Shown here piece after piece: positions 35,180 to 45,949 of a stretch of 64,000 nt of DNA. Numbering within the stretch: position 1 is the first letter of the stretch; each line of letters opens with the position of its first letter. The notes beneath the pieces were generated by a model. That model worked only from the letters and a program-made list of their open reading frames with translations, searched no databases and had not been told where the DNA came from. The stretch is from Lithospermum erythrorhizon (Eukaryota; Streptophyta; Magnoliopsida; Boraginales; Boraginaceae), in assembly GCA_019722365.1 (NCBI GenBank), contig JADFUC010000908.1:62001-126000 (forward strand), in the 5' to 3' direction. A program made the translations under genes and the position numbers.

Positions 35180-37949
35180 ATGGAGCCAACTAAACCACCG
35201 TTGGAAACTCCGTCTCCCCACAAAGAATCTGACAATGTTGTCCCAAAATTCATAATTTCTGACAATTTTCAAAGGGACAGAAATGGATTCCAAAGTGATG
35301 AACCAAGAACATCATGTGCCTTGGACAACTTCAAGAAACTGGTCATGCATGTAGCTTCTGCTTGCACCAAGACTAATAATAAGCCATTTTCGTCTACTCA
35401 AACTTCACTTGTTGAACGACACCTTGATGAGCTCTTCCCTTGTTTAAGCACCCCTGATCACCCCCCTTATGCTGCGGTTAGTTTTTTATTTTATTTTTTT
35501 GCTTCTTTCTAATTTGTTGTTACCACTCTTCTTTATTTATTGTTGTTGGAATATCATGTTTTCCTTCTGTTTCAATTCCTTCGTCACCCGCTAAACTGCC
35601 TGATAATATTTCAATTTTGTACATAGATGGTGTATTGTAAAGTAGTGGGCTAAAATGTGGTAGTTGATAATCCAGAAGGAGCTCTTCAATTATTCCTCTC
35701 CACCCACTCCCTTTCCCCTTGTTCTATCAAGCAATAATTTAGATGTGAGTTTATAATGACTTAAATCTAGTTAACATTGCTTAAATCTGTTTTAATCAGA
35801 TTTATACTGTGCTAACAACACTTGATACATATCCTTTAGGCTAGGGAGAGGTTGAAAACAGTTGAGGTAAAGTTTTGTGCCTGTTCTTTGAAACTAATTA
35901 CTAGAATTTATGTTGTATTAAGAAATAAATGAACATTCTTTTGTTGTAGCATTATTGTTGTATTGTTTGACATGCTTATGGATTTGATTTTCTTTCACAT
36001 TTCATTATTTACCTTTGTCTTGATATTCATGTGTAATCTCTCAAATGCAGATGATCCAGGAAGCAATTGAGCAGTTGAATGAAAAAGAAGGTTCTGGCAA
36101 AGAGCTTATATCAACTTTCATAAAGAAAAACTCTAAAGATTTGCCATGGGATCATGATGGTATGCTCGAGCACCACTTGAACCTTCTTTGCAAGAAAGGT
36201 GATGTTGTTCAAACCAAAGATGGGAATTACGTAGTTTCTAATGGAGCTAATGAAAGAAATGACGGTCCTAGTTGTAGTGTAGTCTCAGCTCCTGATACAG
36301 GCCTCAGTGTTGGCAATTCGCAAATTGTAGCACTAGACAGACATACCGAAGCAACCACTGAGGTGATTGATATCCCTTTGTGCTTTCTCCTTCTATTTTT
36401 CTTACCATTCTAAATGTTAAATAAATTTTAATATTTGATATGTTTTCCAAGATAACAAAAAATAAAGTATTTGGTACAATGTAGTTTCATTAACAAGTCA
36501 GTCCCTAAACAAGAAGATTCTCCTTGGTTCATTTCAAGCCAAAGTGTTTCCTTGATCAGTTCACTTTCAATACAAAAAAGTGTTTTCCTTGTCGATTATA
36601 GTGAGTAATCAGCTTAAGGTGGTGAACAAGATCAATAATGTTACTAGCATAGTGGCATTCAGTTCCTTTTTGGTAAAATTGTTTTTTAAGTGATAAGATA
36701 AAAACCAACAACCCTTTTTGAGGATCGAATGCACAACCTCAGTACTCGAATGTTTCAAAATATTGAGCAAAGTCTGATACCAACAAATTTTATACAGTAT
36801 AACCTTTTTTACCACACTGCAGAATCCAGGGAGAAAAAACATCAGGAAATGCAAGCAAGGTGCTAATGCCGAAGAAATTAGTCCGATACAGACACCAATT
36901 ACTGGAAGAGGGAGTGGAAAACAAAGAGGCATGATACGAAAGAATCTAATATTTGAAGAAACAAATCCAATTTCAGAATATATGGCAGCAAACAATGAGA
37001 CTACTGAAAAATTTCATCAAGTTCAGGAGGTTGTAGAATCCAATCTGCAAGATATACCATTGGAGGTACAAATTGCAACATGTGGGCAGAACTTGCATGA
37101 TAAAGTAATAGAATTCCATATACCCTACTATTTTTCTCGCTATTTTGCTTTGAATTTCATCAAGTTCAAGATATACGTTGAATCAAGATGCCATTTTCCA
37201 AAGCTATTCACGATATAACAAAAAAACAATCAGATATATGGAAACTTTGACATAAGATATGTTGGAAGAAATACAGTTTAGTAATAACATGATTCTAAGT
37301 GGAGCAAGAAGAATATACATAATGGAAACTTGAGATAAACTGGCAATAAACTTCCTGAACAAGAAGCTCAAGTTATAATATGTGTAATAGCCACAAAACT
37401 TGTTTAGTAATGCAAATGAAAGTCAAATAAATGCAGATGGAGATGACGAAATCTGAATCATTTTCTGTATTTCTGATAACTAGAACTTTAAAAGATACAG
37501 TTACATTTAGTGGTAAAAGTCTAATTTATATTAAAAAACACAATAAATTCAAAATTAGTTTCTTGAACATTATCGGCAGTGGGACTAACACTTGCTGGTA
37601 CGAAATTCACTTGTGTTTTTCACTGTGGCAGGTGTCAAAAAGAGGAAGGGGTAGACCACCAAAAACGGAGAAAAAAGACCAACTAAAGCCCCCAGGGAAA
37701 AATGATGCCTCGAAAAAGAAGAGTAGATTGCAGGATCCAAATGAAGAGGGGAAGGAGATAACGAATAAGCGAGTTCGGAAGCCCACACCAGTCCCTGGGC
37801 GCAAGCGTGGTAGGCCACCAAAGAATGATACAGCGAGACAACTTCAAATAATCCAGGAGCAACTTAAAACAATGCAACTGGAAAACATCAGTGGACAGAC
37901 TGTGGAAGAGGAGAAAGATTCAAGAAACATCGGTGTACGTGGGACTTAG
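35180..37949 (+). CDS. Linker-histone-domain (H15) AT-hook DNA-binding protein, 4 exons
   Basis: Likely a nuclear AT-rich-DNA/chromatin-binding protein. Exons by frame and splice sites are 35180-35476, 36051-36362, 36823-37065 and 37632-37949, all phase 0, giving about 389 residues. Donors are GCG|GTTAGT, GAG|GTGATT and GAG|GTACAA; acceptors are ATGCAG, CTGCAG and GGCAG. Residues about 92-165 form a globular H1/H5-like winged helix: HPPYAA is joined across intron 1 to MIQEAIEQLNEKEGSG, and the domain ends near GDVVQTKDGNYVVS. Exon 3 has a weak hook GRGSGKQRG. Exon 4 has two good AT-hooks, KRGRGRPPK (about 287-295) and GRKRGRPPK (about 340-348), and a Gln-rich short helix near the C-terminus. 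An alternative exon-3 donor (AAA|GTAATA at 37105) would add 13 residues in frame. This is the only intact frame in the window; N-terminal function is unknown. Confidence 0.88.
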
Positions 37950-38560
37950 GTAATTGAACAAACTGGGGACTTGTAGTCACTAGTCACTCATTCAAACTTA
38001 TGGTCCTATGCTCAAGATGTTATGGATTGTGAAAGAAAAAGTGCATAATACATAATTCTAAGACGTTTCGGATCCCTTTAATATTGTGGAAAAGGTTGTA
38101 TCTTTTGTGGATAGGAAAGGGAAAGGGGTGTATAGTGTTTTCGTGTTTGTTTACCGATGTGGGGAGGAGGTGGGTGCTCCATCTCGTCCCTTCTTGCTCT
38201 ATCCTTCCACAAATTAGCAAATAGTAGCTTCTGATATATCTTTCCCTTTCAACCCGAGTTTTGAGTTTGTCACTTTGAATGGAAGTATGAAATGAAACCA
38301 AACAAAATTTTGAGTGTCTAAAATAAGTTAATGTAACATTTGGAAGATGGGCACAATACATTTGTTGGGCCTTTTAGAAGCTGTCTGAAAGAAGCGTTGA
38401 AGGAGTTAGGAGTGTGTAAGCCGATGAATGTCAATGGTGGTCATAGCAGCTCACTCCCCTTTTAGCTCAGCCTTCTAGTTGTATTAGCTCCTTTACTGTA
38501 GGAGATTCTATTGTAAATCTGTTGTAACATATATGGATAAACATATACATTTAAACTTAA
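37950..38560 (+). other. Probable 3' UTR and downstream of the AT-hook gene
   Basis: No other frame of note follows the TAG stop at 37947-37949. Several AT-rich polyadenylation-like words occur, ending near GTAAATCTGTTGTAACATATATGG (about 38510-38535). The exact end is not determinable. Confidence 0.4.
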
Positions 38561-38574
38561 GTTTTGAATTGTTA

Positions 38575-38830
38575 AAGTGCGAACCGTCACACTACGGCCC
38601 CTCGAGTGCCTCGCTTCCGATTTCACAGAGAGCTAATCGCGCGACGTGTCTCAACTTGTCATAGACGAGAGTTTTAAACCGCTTCAATATGAGATTTACC
38701 ACTTGCGCCGACTCGAACTCCACACCGCATGAAGAGGCTAAGAAGGTGATTCAACCCACGCCGCATGGAGTGGCAGCGTGGTCGGGCATTTCTAAAGACT
38801 CTCGCCCTTTACTCACTGAAATGCATGTCC
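38575..38830. other. GC-richer unclassified segment
   Basis: The composition jumps relative to both sides. An imperfect repeat is seen (CACACCGCATGAAGAGGC near 38731 and CCACGCCGCATGGAGTGGC near 38756). A minus-strand GTTCGAGTC resembles a pol III B box, but no matching A box or cloverleaf was found. It could be a SINE-like or transposon fragment. Confidence 0.35.
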
Positions 38831-39399
38831 TGAGCTTCAGTTTTGAATTGTTGATATGATTAGTAATCGATTTTTATAAGATTTTAATCTTGCTTTATTA
38901 TAAAGTAGTGAGCGTGCTCGTGGACGGGCGCTCCAAAGTGACTTGTTCACTAGTGGTTCTAACTGACGAGAATTATTAATGCTAACGCTTTTGTAGATTG
39001 GATAAGATGATATTGACAGAGGTTTAATTGTTTCCAAAAGAAAAGGCTTCTAACAAAGTGTTAGGTACATCATGGAAAGTCACTAATTTGAAAAGTGAGT
39101 TGTATATCGATACACATGTCATGTTGATGATGATACAAAAAATACATATAATTTTTCATGAGCAAGGTACAACTCTTCAAGCAAATGGATTTAGCTAATC
39201 ATCCAAATTTGAGACATGTTGTCATCAGTACCGTTGATTTAATAATCAATTTAAAGTGCTCGGTATATTCAAGTAATTAGTTGGAGTTTAATGGGCTAAA
39301 TTATTAAATGAATGATAAATAAGGAGTTAAATATTGAGGAATAATCAAGTCAAACTAAAAAATAAATTGATGTAAAAAAAGTTGAAAAAATAAAGTTAT
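38831..39399. other. AT-rich intergenic sequence
   Basis: No gene or repeat is recognised. Confidence 0.5.
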
Positions 39400-39401
39400 T
39401 A

Positions 39402-39608
39402 CTGCTTCCGTCTCAAAATAGATGATCATTTAGAAAAAATTTAATTTTCCATAATAGTTGATTATTTGTATTTTTAATGTCCTTTTTTACATTTTCAATG
39501 TATTTTTTTACATTTTTAATGTAGATTTTTACAATACCAATATAGTTTTTCACTATTCCTTAATAACACTTTTGATTTAAATGATCATCTATTTTGAGAC
39601 GGATGGAG
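39402..39608. mobile_element. Stowaway-like MITE, 207 bp
   Basis: Left end CTGCTTCCGTCTCAAAATAGATGATCATTTA; the right end TAAATGATCATCTATTTTGAGACGGATGGAG is its near-perfect inverse over about 30 bp. TA flanks both sides (39400-39401 and 39609-39610). No ORF. Confidence 0.9.
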
Positions 39609-39914
39609 TATTTTTTTTTCAACTTATACGTTAGAGTGATTTGTCAAACACTTCTTTCAATTTATTTGATTTTGACAAAAAATAAGCTTAACCAAACACC
39701 CTCGTAGAAGTAGAGACAAAAAAATACACGTATCTAGCCGATGCTAATACAACGTTATTATTGATTTGAGGGACAATACATTATACGTAATGTACAACTA
39801 CAGGCACTTGTTCTACCGATAATGGTGTGCACTCCACGCGTTGTTCTCTTTTATTACTACTATTGATACAAAGCATCTCATAATTGCTTGATAACTTCTA
39901 GTAAAGTCCTTTTA

Positions 39915-39927
39915 TGGTATCAAAAGC
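39915..39927 (+). other. Primer binding site of copia X
   Basis: TGGTATCAAAAGC fits, with two changes, the TGGTATCAGAGC complement of initiator tRNA-Met. The LTR before it was not delimited. Confidence 0.6.
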
Positions 39928-41019
39928 TTAGGTGAAACAATCCTTTTTCTTTGTTGGTTCCTCCGCCCTCCTCTTAACCCGCCTCCCCCTCCTAATATCA
40001 CTACATTTTCCACTGAGGGTGAAAACACCACTAAAAATGTCATTGATAATATAGTTCTTTGATACTAAAAACACCACTAAAAATGTCACTGATAATGTAG
40101 TTCTATCTCACATCTCTTCTTGAGATTATACATCATTTTCTCAATGTTAAATATTATTTTATCACTATTTCTCTCACTTATTGTAACTTTCTCATCTGGA
40201 AGAAAGTCGTCACTAGATTTCTTTACACACAAAAATTGTTTGATTATCATTGTCGTACATACCATCCTTCGTCCTGATGATACTCATCCAAGGTGTGAAG
40301 ATTGGCTTCAATGTGACAATTCTTTGCAATAGTTTTATTATTACTACATCATTTGATTATGTTCTTGATACTCTCTTGAATCATGATTGTCCTTCTACAA
40401 AATTACCTCAGAACACTTTGGAACAACTCTATCTGGATCATACATCATCAAATCAGATGCACTTGCGGTTCAAAATCCAACTATTCAGGCACTCTTTTCA
40501 TAGTGGATTATTATATTCACTAAATCCTCACTCTATTATACTCTCTCAAAGATATTGGTGAGCCACTCCAAGATTGTGATGTTCTTGCTCAAACTCATGG
40601 GTTTTCCTCAAGTGTTTAGTCCTTCTGTCACTGGCATTAATGTTACCACACGTGAGCTGAACTGTTATACACACACCAAAACAGTAGCAAGTTGGGAGTG
40701 AAATGATTATTTTGTCCCCCTATTTGTAAGTGTAGTAGTTACAGAACTAATGCTCAGGAGTAAAATAGTCATTTCAGTACTTAAAAAAACACTATTTTGG
40801 TGTGTCTATATTGGATCCCACACGTGAGACATCATTCTCTTCCATCCTCTCTTTGGTCTTAAGTGAAGAAGATAGAGTGGTTGGTAATGATGAACTTTAT
40901 TATTATATGATTTTATACTCAAGTATCATTCCATCTAAGGTCTTGGAACATCTAATAGTTCCCATGTTGGACATTCACCATCATTTTCTAGTAGATGTAA
41001 AGTTCGTTTTCCCAAAAAA
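39928..41019 (+). pseudogene. Copia X gag fragment
   Basis: Plus-strand segments in shifting frames include FDYVLDTLLNHDC, then a stretch fitting the capsid 'W..L...F......R...LE..F' region, then INVTTRE and, after an inserted MITE, SFSSILSLVLSEEDRV. The last fits the 'PSF....S.L.LEE.R' end of the plant copia gag (UBN2-type) domain. The frame is cut at 41019 by the LTR of copia Y. No pol of X is seen in the window. Confidence 0.65.
40657..40817. mobile_element. 161-bp MITE in copia X gag, 11-bp duplicated flanks
   Basis: CCACACGTGAG occurs at 40646-40656 and 40818-40828. Between them, TATACACACACCAAAACAGT (40667-40686) is inverted as ACTATTTTGGTGTGTCTATA (about 40791-40810), 18 of 20 matching. 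Removing 161 bp plus one flank copy rejoins the gag frame. The long duplication suggests a Mutator-like element. Confidence 0.75.
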
Positions 41020-41222
41020 TATTGAAATATAGCTGTTTGAACATTTTGAAAGGATTCTTTGTGTAATTATTATAATCTTGTTACTAATACTAAAACTATT
41101 ATATGAATATTCTTTTCTTATTTCATATAGAGGTGTATAGTGTATAACTTAGTATAAAGATGTAATCATTCTCAATGAATAGATCATCAAAGATTATTCT
41201 CACCTATTCATTTTTGTTTCTT
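41020..41222 (+). repeat. 5' LTR of copia Y (~200 bp)
   Basis: TATTGAAATATAGCTGTTTGAACATTTTGAAAGGA aligns with TGTTGAAATATATCCGTTTGAACACTTTAGGAAAGGA at the 3' end. The right edge is set by the primer site. The LTR is unusually short. Confidence 0.75.
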
Positions 41223-41224
41223 TA

Positions 41225-41237
41225 TGGTATCAGAGCC
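41225..41237 (+). other. Primer binding site of copia Y
   Basis: TGGTATCAGAGCC is the standard complement of the initiator tRNA-Met 3' end. Confidence 0.9.
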
Positions 41238-41279
41238 TTAGTGTTCAACATCTTCATGTGGATTTGAGCCGCCATCATA

Positions 41280-42150
41280 TCCACTAAAAATAATTCAACT
41301 TCAAACAACACTGGTTCCCTACAATCAAACGAGTTCGACTTAGAGGCTCATTCTCAAAACAAAACAACCTTAAATGGACTAATGTATCGTCAAGACATTT
41401 CCACCATTAAAATTACATCACACATCCTTGATGGAAGTAGTTATTTCAAATAGGCACAATCACTAAGACGTGTCAGGTGTATGAGAAAATTAGGTTACCC
41501 TAATAGTGACTTTGTTAAACCTCCACTCGATGATCCGAAGCAAACATCGTGGCAAGTAGAAAATTCAATGGTGATGGCCAGGTTAGTAAATGGACAATGA
41601 CACAAGCAGCAATTACATGTATTTTGAAACAACAAAAGCAATTTGGAACGACTACAAGACTATGTATTCTTACACTGAGAATACCTCACAAAATTTTGAG
41701 ACCATAACACATTTGAAAGAAGTTAAATAACGCAATTCATCTATTACAAAATATTATGCAGATTTAAATAAAAATGGAAGGATATTAATATATATGATGA
41801 TATAGACCCTTTATGCTTCATAGTGTAACATGAAGTATAAGAAAAACAATCCTAAAAGATAGGGTGTATCAATCGAAGAACATTTCCCAGTATAGAGGGA
41901 GGATTTTTCTGAGAGGAGACAAGAAATCCTTGTTGCCATGGTTGAATCAATAACGACTCAAAGAGTGGACTTCAAGGAGGCAGACAACAGGCGAAGCTAT
42001 ATAGGCGACCACCGTGGTAAAGACGGAGGAGGTACTGGATTACATAACTCAGGGGACACAACAACCACTCAACTTCACCATCCATCGCCATCAACTATCA
42101 TCGGCGGAACCTCAAACCTCTCTAACTTAGCCCCATGGATAATTGATTCT
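41280..42150 (+). pseudogene. Copia Y gag
   Basis: Segments fit the plant copia gag. A W.AENSMVMA-like part (near 41555-41580) and TTKAIWNDYKTMYSYTENTSQNFE (about 41625-41700) match 'TAKEIWDxxxxxYSxxxNxSQ', then ITHLKEVK and SITKYYADLN (about 41705-41765). Stops and shifts interrupt it. No clear zinc knuckle was read in the later part. Confidence 0.75.
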
Positions 42151-42420
42151 TGATTATCTTTGTTTAATTATTTTTTCCCAACCCCCACTTTCTCCAATTC
42201 AATCGACATGCATGATAAAATGGACCCTCAATCTCATCATAGGGTAGAATCAATTATAGGAATGAGAATAACTTAGAGGAATTGGACCTTAGGATTAAAA
42301 AATCATAAGATGCATTTGCCAATTGAAGAAGAAAAAAGGAGTTTTTAAAAATCCCCAAATAAGAATAGCCTTAAGTATAATCGTGAGAACAGAAAAGATT
42401 GTGTAAAAATTGCAAAAGAC

Positions 42421-43640
42421 ATGTCACTTTTAATTAAGAGGAAGGGTGAAATAGTAATTTTAAAAAATATGCTTTATATTCCGCAATTCGCTTTTATTTT
42501 AGTTTCAGTTAGTAAATTGACCCACAATAATAATTGTGTAGTGCAGTTTTCCCCTGATTCTTGTATTTGTCAGGACCGAATATTGGGGAAGATGATTGGT
42601 ACTTCTAAGATTCTTGATGGCATTTATTATTTTAATTGCTAACATTTAAGTCTTAATTCCTACTTGTTATTTGGTACTTTTGAACATTTGAGTAATTTTA
42701 ATTTATTTATGGATTCTAATGATGTTTTATTATGGCATTATCGACTTGGTCATACTAATCTTAATTACTTACAAAAATTGTTTCCAAAGTTATTCTCCAA
42801 AAAAACATACACCTACAATGTGATGTATGTCAATTAGCTAAACACACCCGATCCCCTTGAGGGATTACAACCCTATGAGTCCGTTTTCAATTGTTCACAG
42901 TGACGTGTGGAGCCCCTCTAAAGAAACTATATCAAATGGTTATCAGTGGTCTGTCACATTCATTGACGATCCCACTCTCCTTACTTGGGTTTATCTTTTA
43001 AAATATAAAGCTGATGTATTTCAAAGTTTTCAAAATTTCTTCAACAAGGTTCCAACATAATTTCAAACATCTGTCAAGATTGTTAATTATAATTTAAATA
43101 ATTCTTTTAACAAACATGATATAATCCATCAGAGCTCGTGTGTATACATGCCCCAACAAAACGGGAATGCTGAACAAAAAACCGACATCTATTGGAGGTT
43201 TACACGCTCTTGTGTTTACTATGCACGTTCCTAAATATCTATAGGGTGATGACATTCCTACCGATGCATACTTAGTAAACCGACTTCCAAGTCGCTCTAT
43301 CAGTTTTAAATCTCTTCATTCTCTACTTGAGAAGAATTTTCTCATATATTTTCCACCACTCTTCCGCTCAAAATCTTTTATTTCACCTCTTTTGGACATG
43401 TATGTGCCATCCCCGGACAGATCTAAACTGGATCCAAGGTCCATTAAATCCATTTTTATTAGGTACTCTGCTACCCAGAAATGATATCGGTGTTTGTGTC
43501 CTAAAACAAAGAACCTTTTTACATCCCGGACGTCACCGTTTTTTATAAAGCTCCCTTTTTTCTTCCAATATTTCGCTTCAAGGGGCAACATATACGCATG
43601 ACGAAGCTAAAAATTGGTCATAGGGTCTGGATATTCCAAT
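42421..43640 (+). pseudogene. Copia Y pre-integrase and integrase
   Basis: The ORF 42421-42642 holds the pre-integrase VILKNMLYIPQFAFILVSVSKL. LLWHYRLGHTN (about 42730-42760) is the GAG-pre-integrase HxxxH signature. IVHSDVWSPSKE and VTFIDDPTLLTWVYLLKYK (42857-43060) are the integrase core with its first catalytic Asp. The 'PQQNGxAExK' segment is at about 43150-43185. The tail shows the second-half domain FGxxCxVHxP..RTKLDPxSxKxxFxGY in shifted frames (43370-43470). Confidence 0.88.
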
Positions 43641-44089
43641 TGGAGCTATTATACATTAGAATTTTCAAACCGATCGATAAACATAAGGATGTTACACCTT
43701 ATGCCTCAAATGAAAATAATGCCCATGATAATCCGAGAAAACTTAGTTTTTCAAAATGTTTAACCTGAACTTAGTGTTTATACTAGAAAAGGCCATGAAA
43801 ATACGAACACTCAACATAACCATGAGTCCGCTCGGTGGTTGAATCACATGGAATTGATCAGCCATGTAAGAAATATCGTATTGATTTAAATGTTGTAGGC
43901 CTTGATGTTCCCATTGGTATTAGAAAAAGGATTAGGACAATTCTCCATATTAACAGATATGGGCTTTATGCTAATATATATTCTTTTCAAACTTCTACTA
44001 CTACTGTGTTCAATATTATTGTATCCAGCAACGTGAAAGAAGCTTTAGCAATCCCAAAATGGAGAAATGCTATACTTAAATAAATGACA

Positions 44090-44950
44090 ACGTTACAAAA
44101 AATTAAAACCTAGAACTTGATTAAATTACCATATAAAAAAGTATTGTTGGATCCAAATGTGTGTTTACAAGAAAGTATGATGGGAACGAAAAGGTTGATA
44201 GTTACAAAGCCAGGCTAGTAGCAAAAGCATTTACCCAAACCACAATGAATTGATTTTAGTGAGACCCTTTCCCTAGTTACTAAATTGATTACTGTAAAAG
44301 TTTTACTCTCTCTAACAGCTAATTTAGATTGAGAACTTCATCAACGAGACATAAAAAAATGTTTTTTGAATGCGGATCTAGATCAAGAAGTCTACATGAT
44401 ACAACCACCATGATTTGAACAAGGAACAAACCTATTGTGAAAACTTGAAATATCTCTCTATGGACTAAAATAGTCACCCAGGGCAAGGTTCAACAAATTC
44501 TCAAAAGAAGTAAAAAATCGTGGGTACAAATAAAGTCGGGCAGATCATACTCTATACATCAACCAAACAGGTAGTGGTCAAATATCAATTTGAATTATAT
44601 ATGTTGATAAAATTATTATTATAGGTGATAATGTAGCATAAATAAAGAACGTGAAGAAATTGTTGGCAAAGAATTCGAAGTGAAAAAGTTGGCAATGCTA
44701 AAATATTTTTTAGGGATTGAGATTGCATGGAGTACACCACTTACTAAGAGAAACATTGATGTTTGAAGGAGAAACAGTAAACAAGATGATGTACTAGCAA
44801 TTGGTGGGAAAATTAATATATCTTTCGCACACAAGACCACACATAGTTTTTTGCATTCAGGTTGGTGAGTCAATATATACACAACCATGCTAGGAAGTTT
44901 ACAAGATACTAAAATATTTGAAGCAAACACCACACGAATGATTATTCTTC
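44090..44950 (+). pseudogene. Copia Y reverse transcriptase
   Basis: Shifted frames carry, in order, a YKARLVAKxFTQT-like part (about 44200-44245), the ETFSPV-like part, HQRDIKKCFLNADLDQEVYMIQPP (about 44340-44410), SLYGLKxSPRARFNKFSK (44455-44505), YVDKIIIIGD (44600-44630, Asp pair changed to DK) and LKYFLGIEIAWS (44700-44735). These are copia RT blocks. Confidence 0.8.
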
Positions 44951-44979
44951 AAGAAATCAAGAGATAGGGCGATATAAGC

Positions 44980-45365
44980 TTTTACATATACATATTGGGC
45001 AAGATGGATTGATGACAAAAAATCCACATCAGGATACTACACTCTAGTATGGGAGAACCTTGTCACATGGCGGAAACCGGACGTAGTTGCAAGAAGGAGG
45101 GCCGGAGCAGAACATCGTGATGTGGCACACGGAGTATGTGAAGTTATATGGATAAAATGATTGTTTGAAGAACTAAAAATACAATTTGATGGACCAATGC
45201 AGTTATACTGTGATAATCAATCAAAAATTAGTACAACACGATCGTACAAAGTAGGTAAAAGTCGACTAAGATTTCATCAAGGAAAAAGTTGAAGTAAACA
45301 TTATCAACATTAAACATGTACCAATAGGACAACAGTTAGCGAATTGTACTCATCAACATATACCG
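44980..45365 (+). pseudogene. Copia Y RNase H
   Basis: WARWIDDKKSTSGYYTLVWENLVTWR (about 44995-45075) fits the RNase H 'DWAGxxDDRxSTSGYCxxxGxNLVxW' block. It is followed by VARRRAGAEHRDVAHGVCEVIW and MQLYCDNQSKIS (to 45235), and the terminal FHQGK / VPIGQQLA part. The catalytic Asp in YCDNQS and the Glu in the AE-like segment are visible. Confidence 0.85.
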
Positions 45366-45369
45366 TCCA

Positions 45370-45382
45370 GCTTGAGAGGGTG
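45370..45382 (+). other. Polypurine tract of copia Y
   Basis: GCTTGAGAGGGTG lies just before TGTTGAAATATA, like the 'CTTGAGGGGGAG' tract of many copia elements. Confidence 0.7.
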
Positions 45383-45424
45383 TGTTGAAATATATCCGTT
45401 TGAACACTTTAGGAAAGGACTAGT
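45383..45424 (+). repeat. Truncated 3' LTR of copia Y
   Basis: Only the first ~42 bases match the 5' LTR; the sequence then departs. Confidence 0.7.
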
Positions 45425-45949
45425 GACATAGCCCCGTCTATCGGTAGGGTCTGAAGTCCAAATTTTTAAAGGCACCAACCCGTAGTTATATTTCAAAATG
45501 GTGGGATGGTAGAATTTTGCAAAGCCCACTCTTGCAATGGACATCCACTATTTGGTAGTCCATCATACACCACATCTATCAAACCAAATCCTAAGTCTAT
45601 TATTACCTACTGTCTACTGTCATAACCATTTCTTTACTCTTTCTCTTGCATTTTTTGAGAAGGTAGTGTATGAGCAGTACAATTACAAGTCAATATCACT
45701 ATGACTCCATAAATGTTTTTGATTCTAAGGAGCAACAAAATCATTTTTTGTGGCTGTAATCAAACCCCACCTTCAAACATCACTCAATCATTGTCAATAA
45801 AAATGACAATCAAAAGTAAGTTTTTGATTTTTAATTTGACCATGCCATAGATTATTTTGTATGCATTTTGATTGTAATTTGTTCTTGTATTATGCAAGGT
45901 GGTACTTTTTTTTCCAAAATAAAATTTTATTAATAGGAAAAATGAATTA
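45425..45949. other. Unclassified sequence
   Basis: No gene or domain is recognised. It could be the continuation of copia X or unrelated flank. Confidence 0.4.

Larger units (their letters stand above)
41020..45424 (+). mobile_element. Copia Y, nearly complete but decayed
   Basis: Order: 5' LTR (41020 to about 41222), PBS (41225-41237), gag, pre-integrase, integrase, RT, RNase H, polypurine tract and a 3' LTR truncated after about 42 bases. Length is about 4.4 kb, normal for plant copia. All coding parts hold stops and shifts. It is inserted in copia X. Confidence 0.88.

Noticed and set aside
36609..36995. 128-codon minus-strand ORF overlapping intron 2 and exon 3 of the AT-hook gene
   Set aside because: Hydrophobic, intron-derived frame antisense to a supported exon, with no domain.
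38700..38725. tRNA gene or SINE on the minus strand
   Set aside because: Only a B-box-like GTTCGAGTC is present. No A box at the right distance, acceptor stem or poly-A tail was found.
43316..43591. 91-codon minus-strand ORF
   Set aside because: It lies exactly antisense to the copia Y integrase C-terminal region and is a shadow frame with no family motif of its own.
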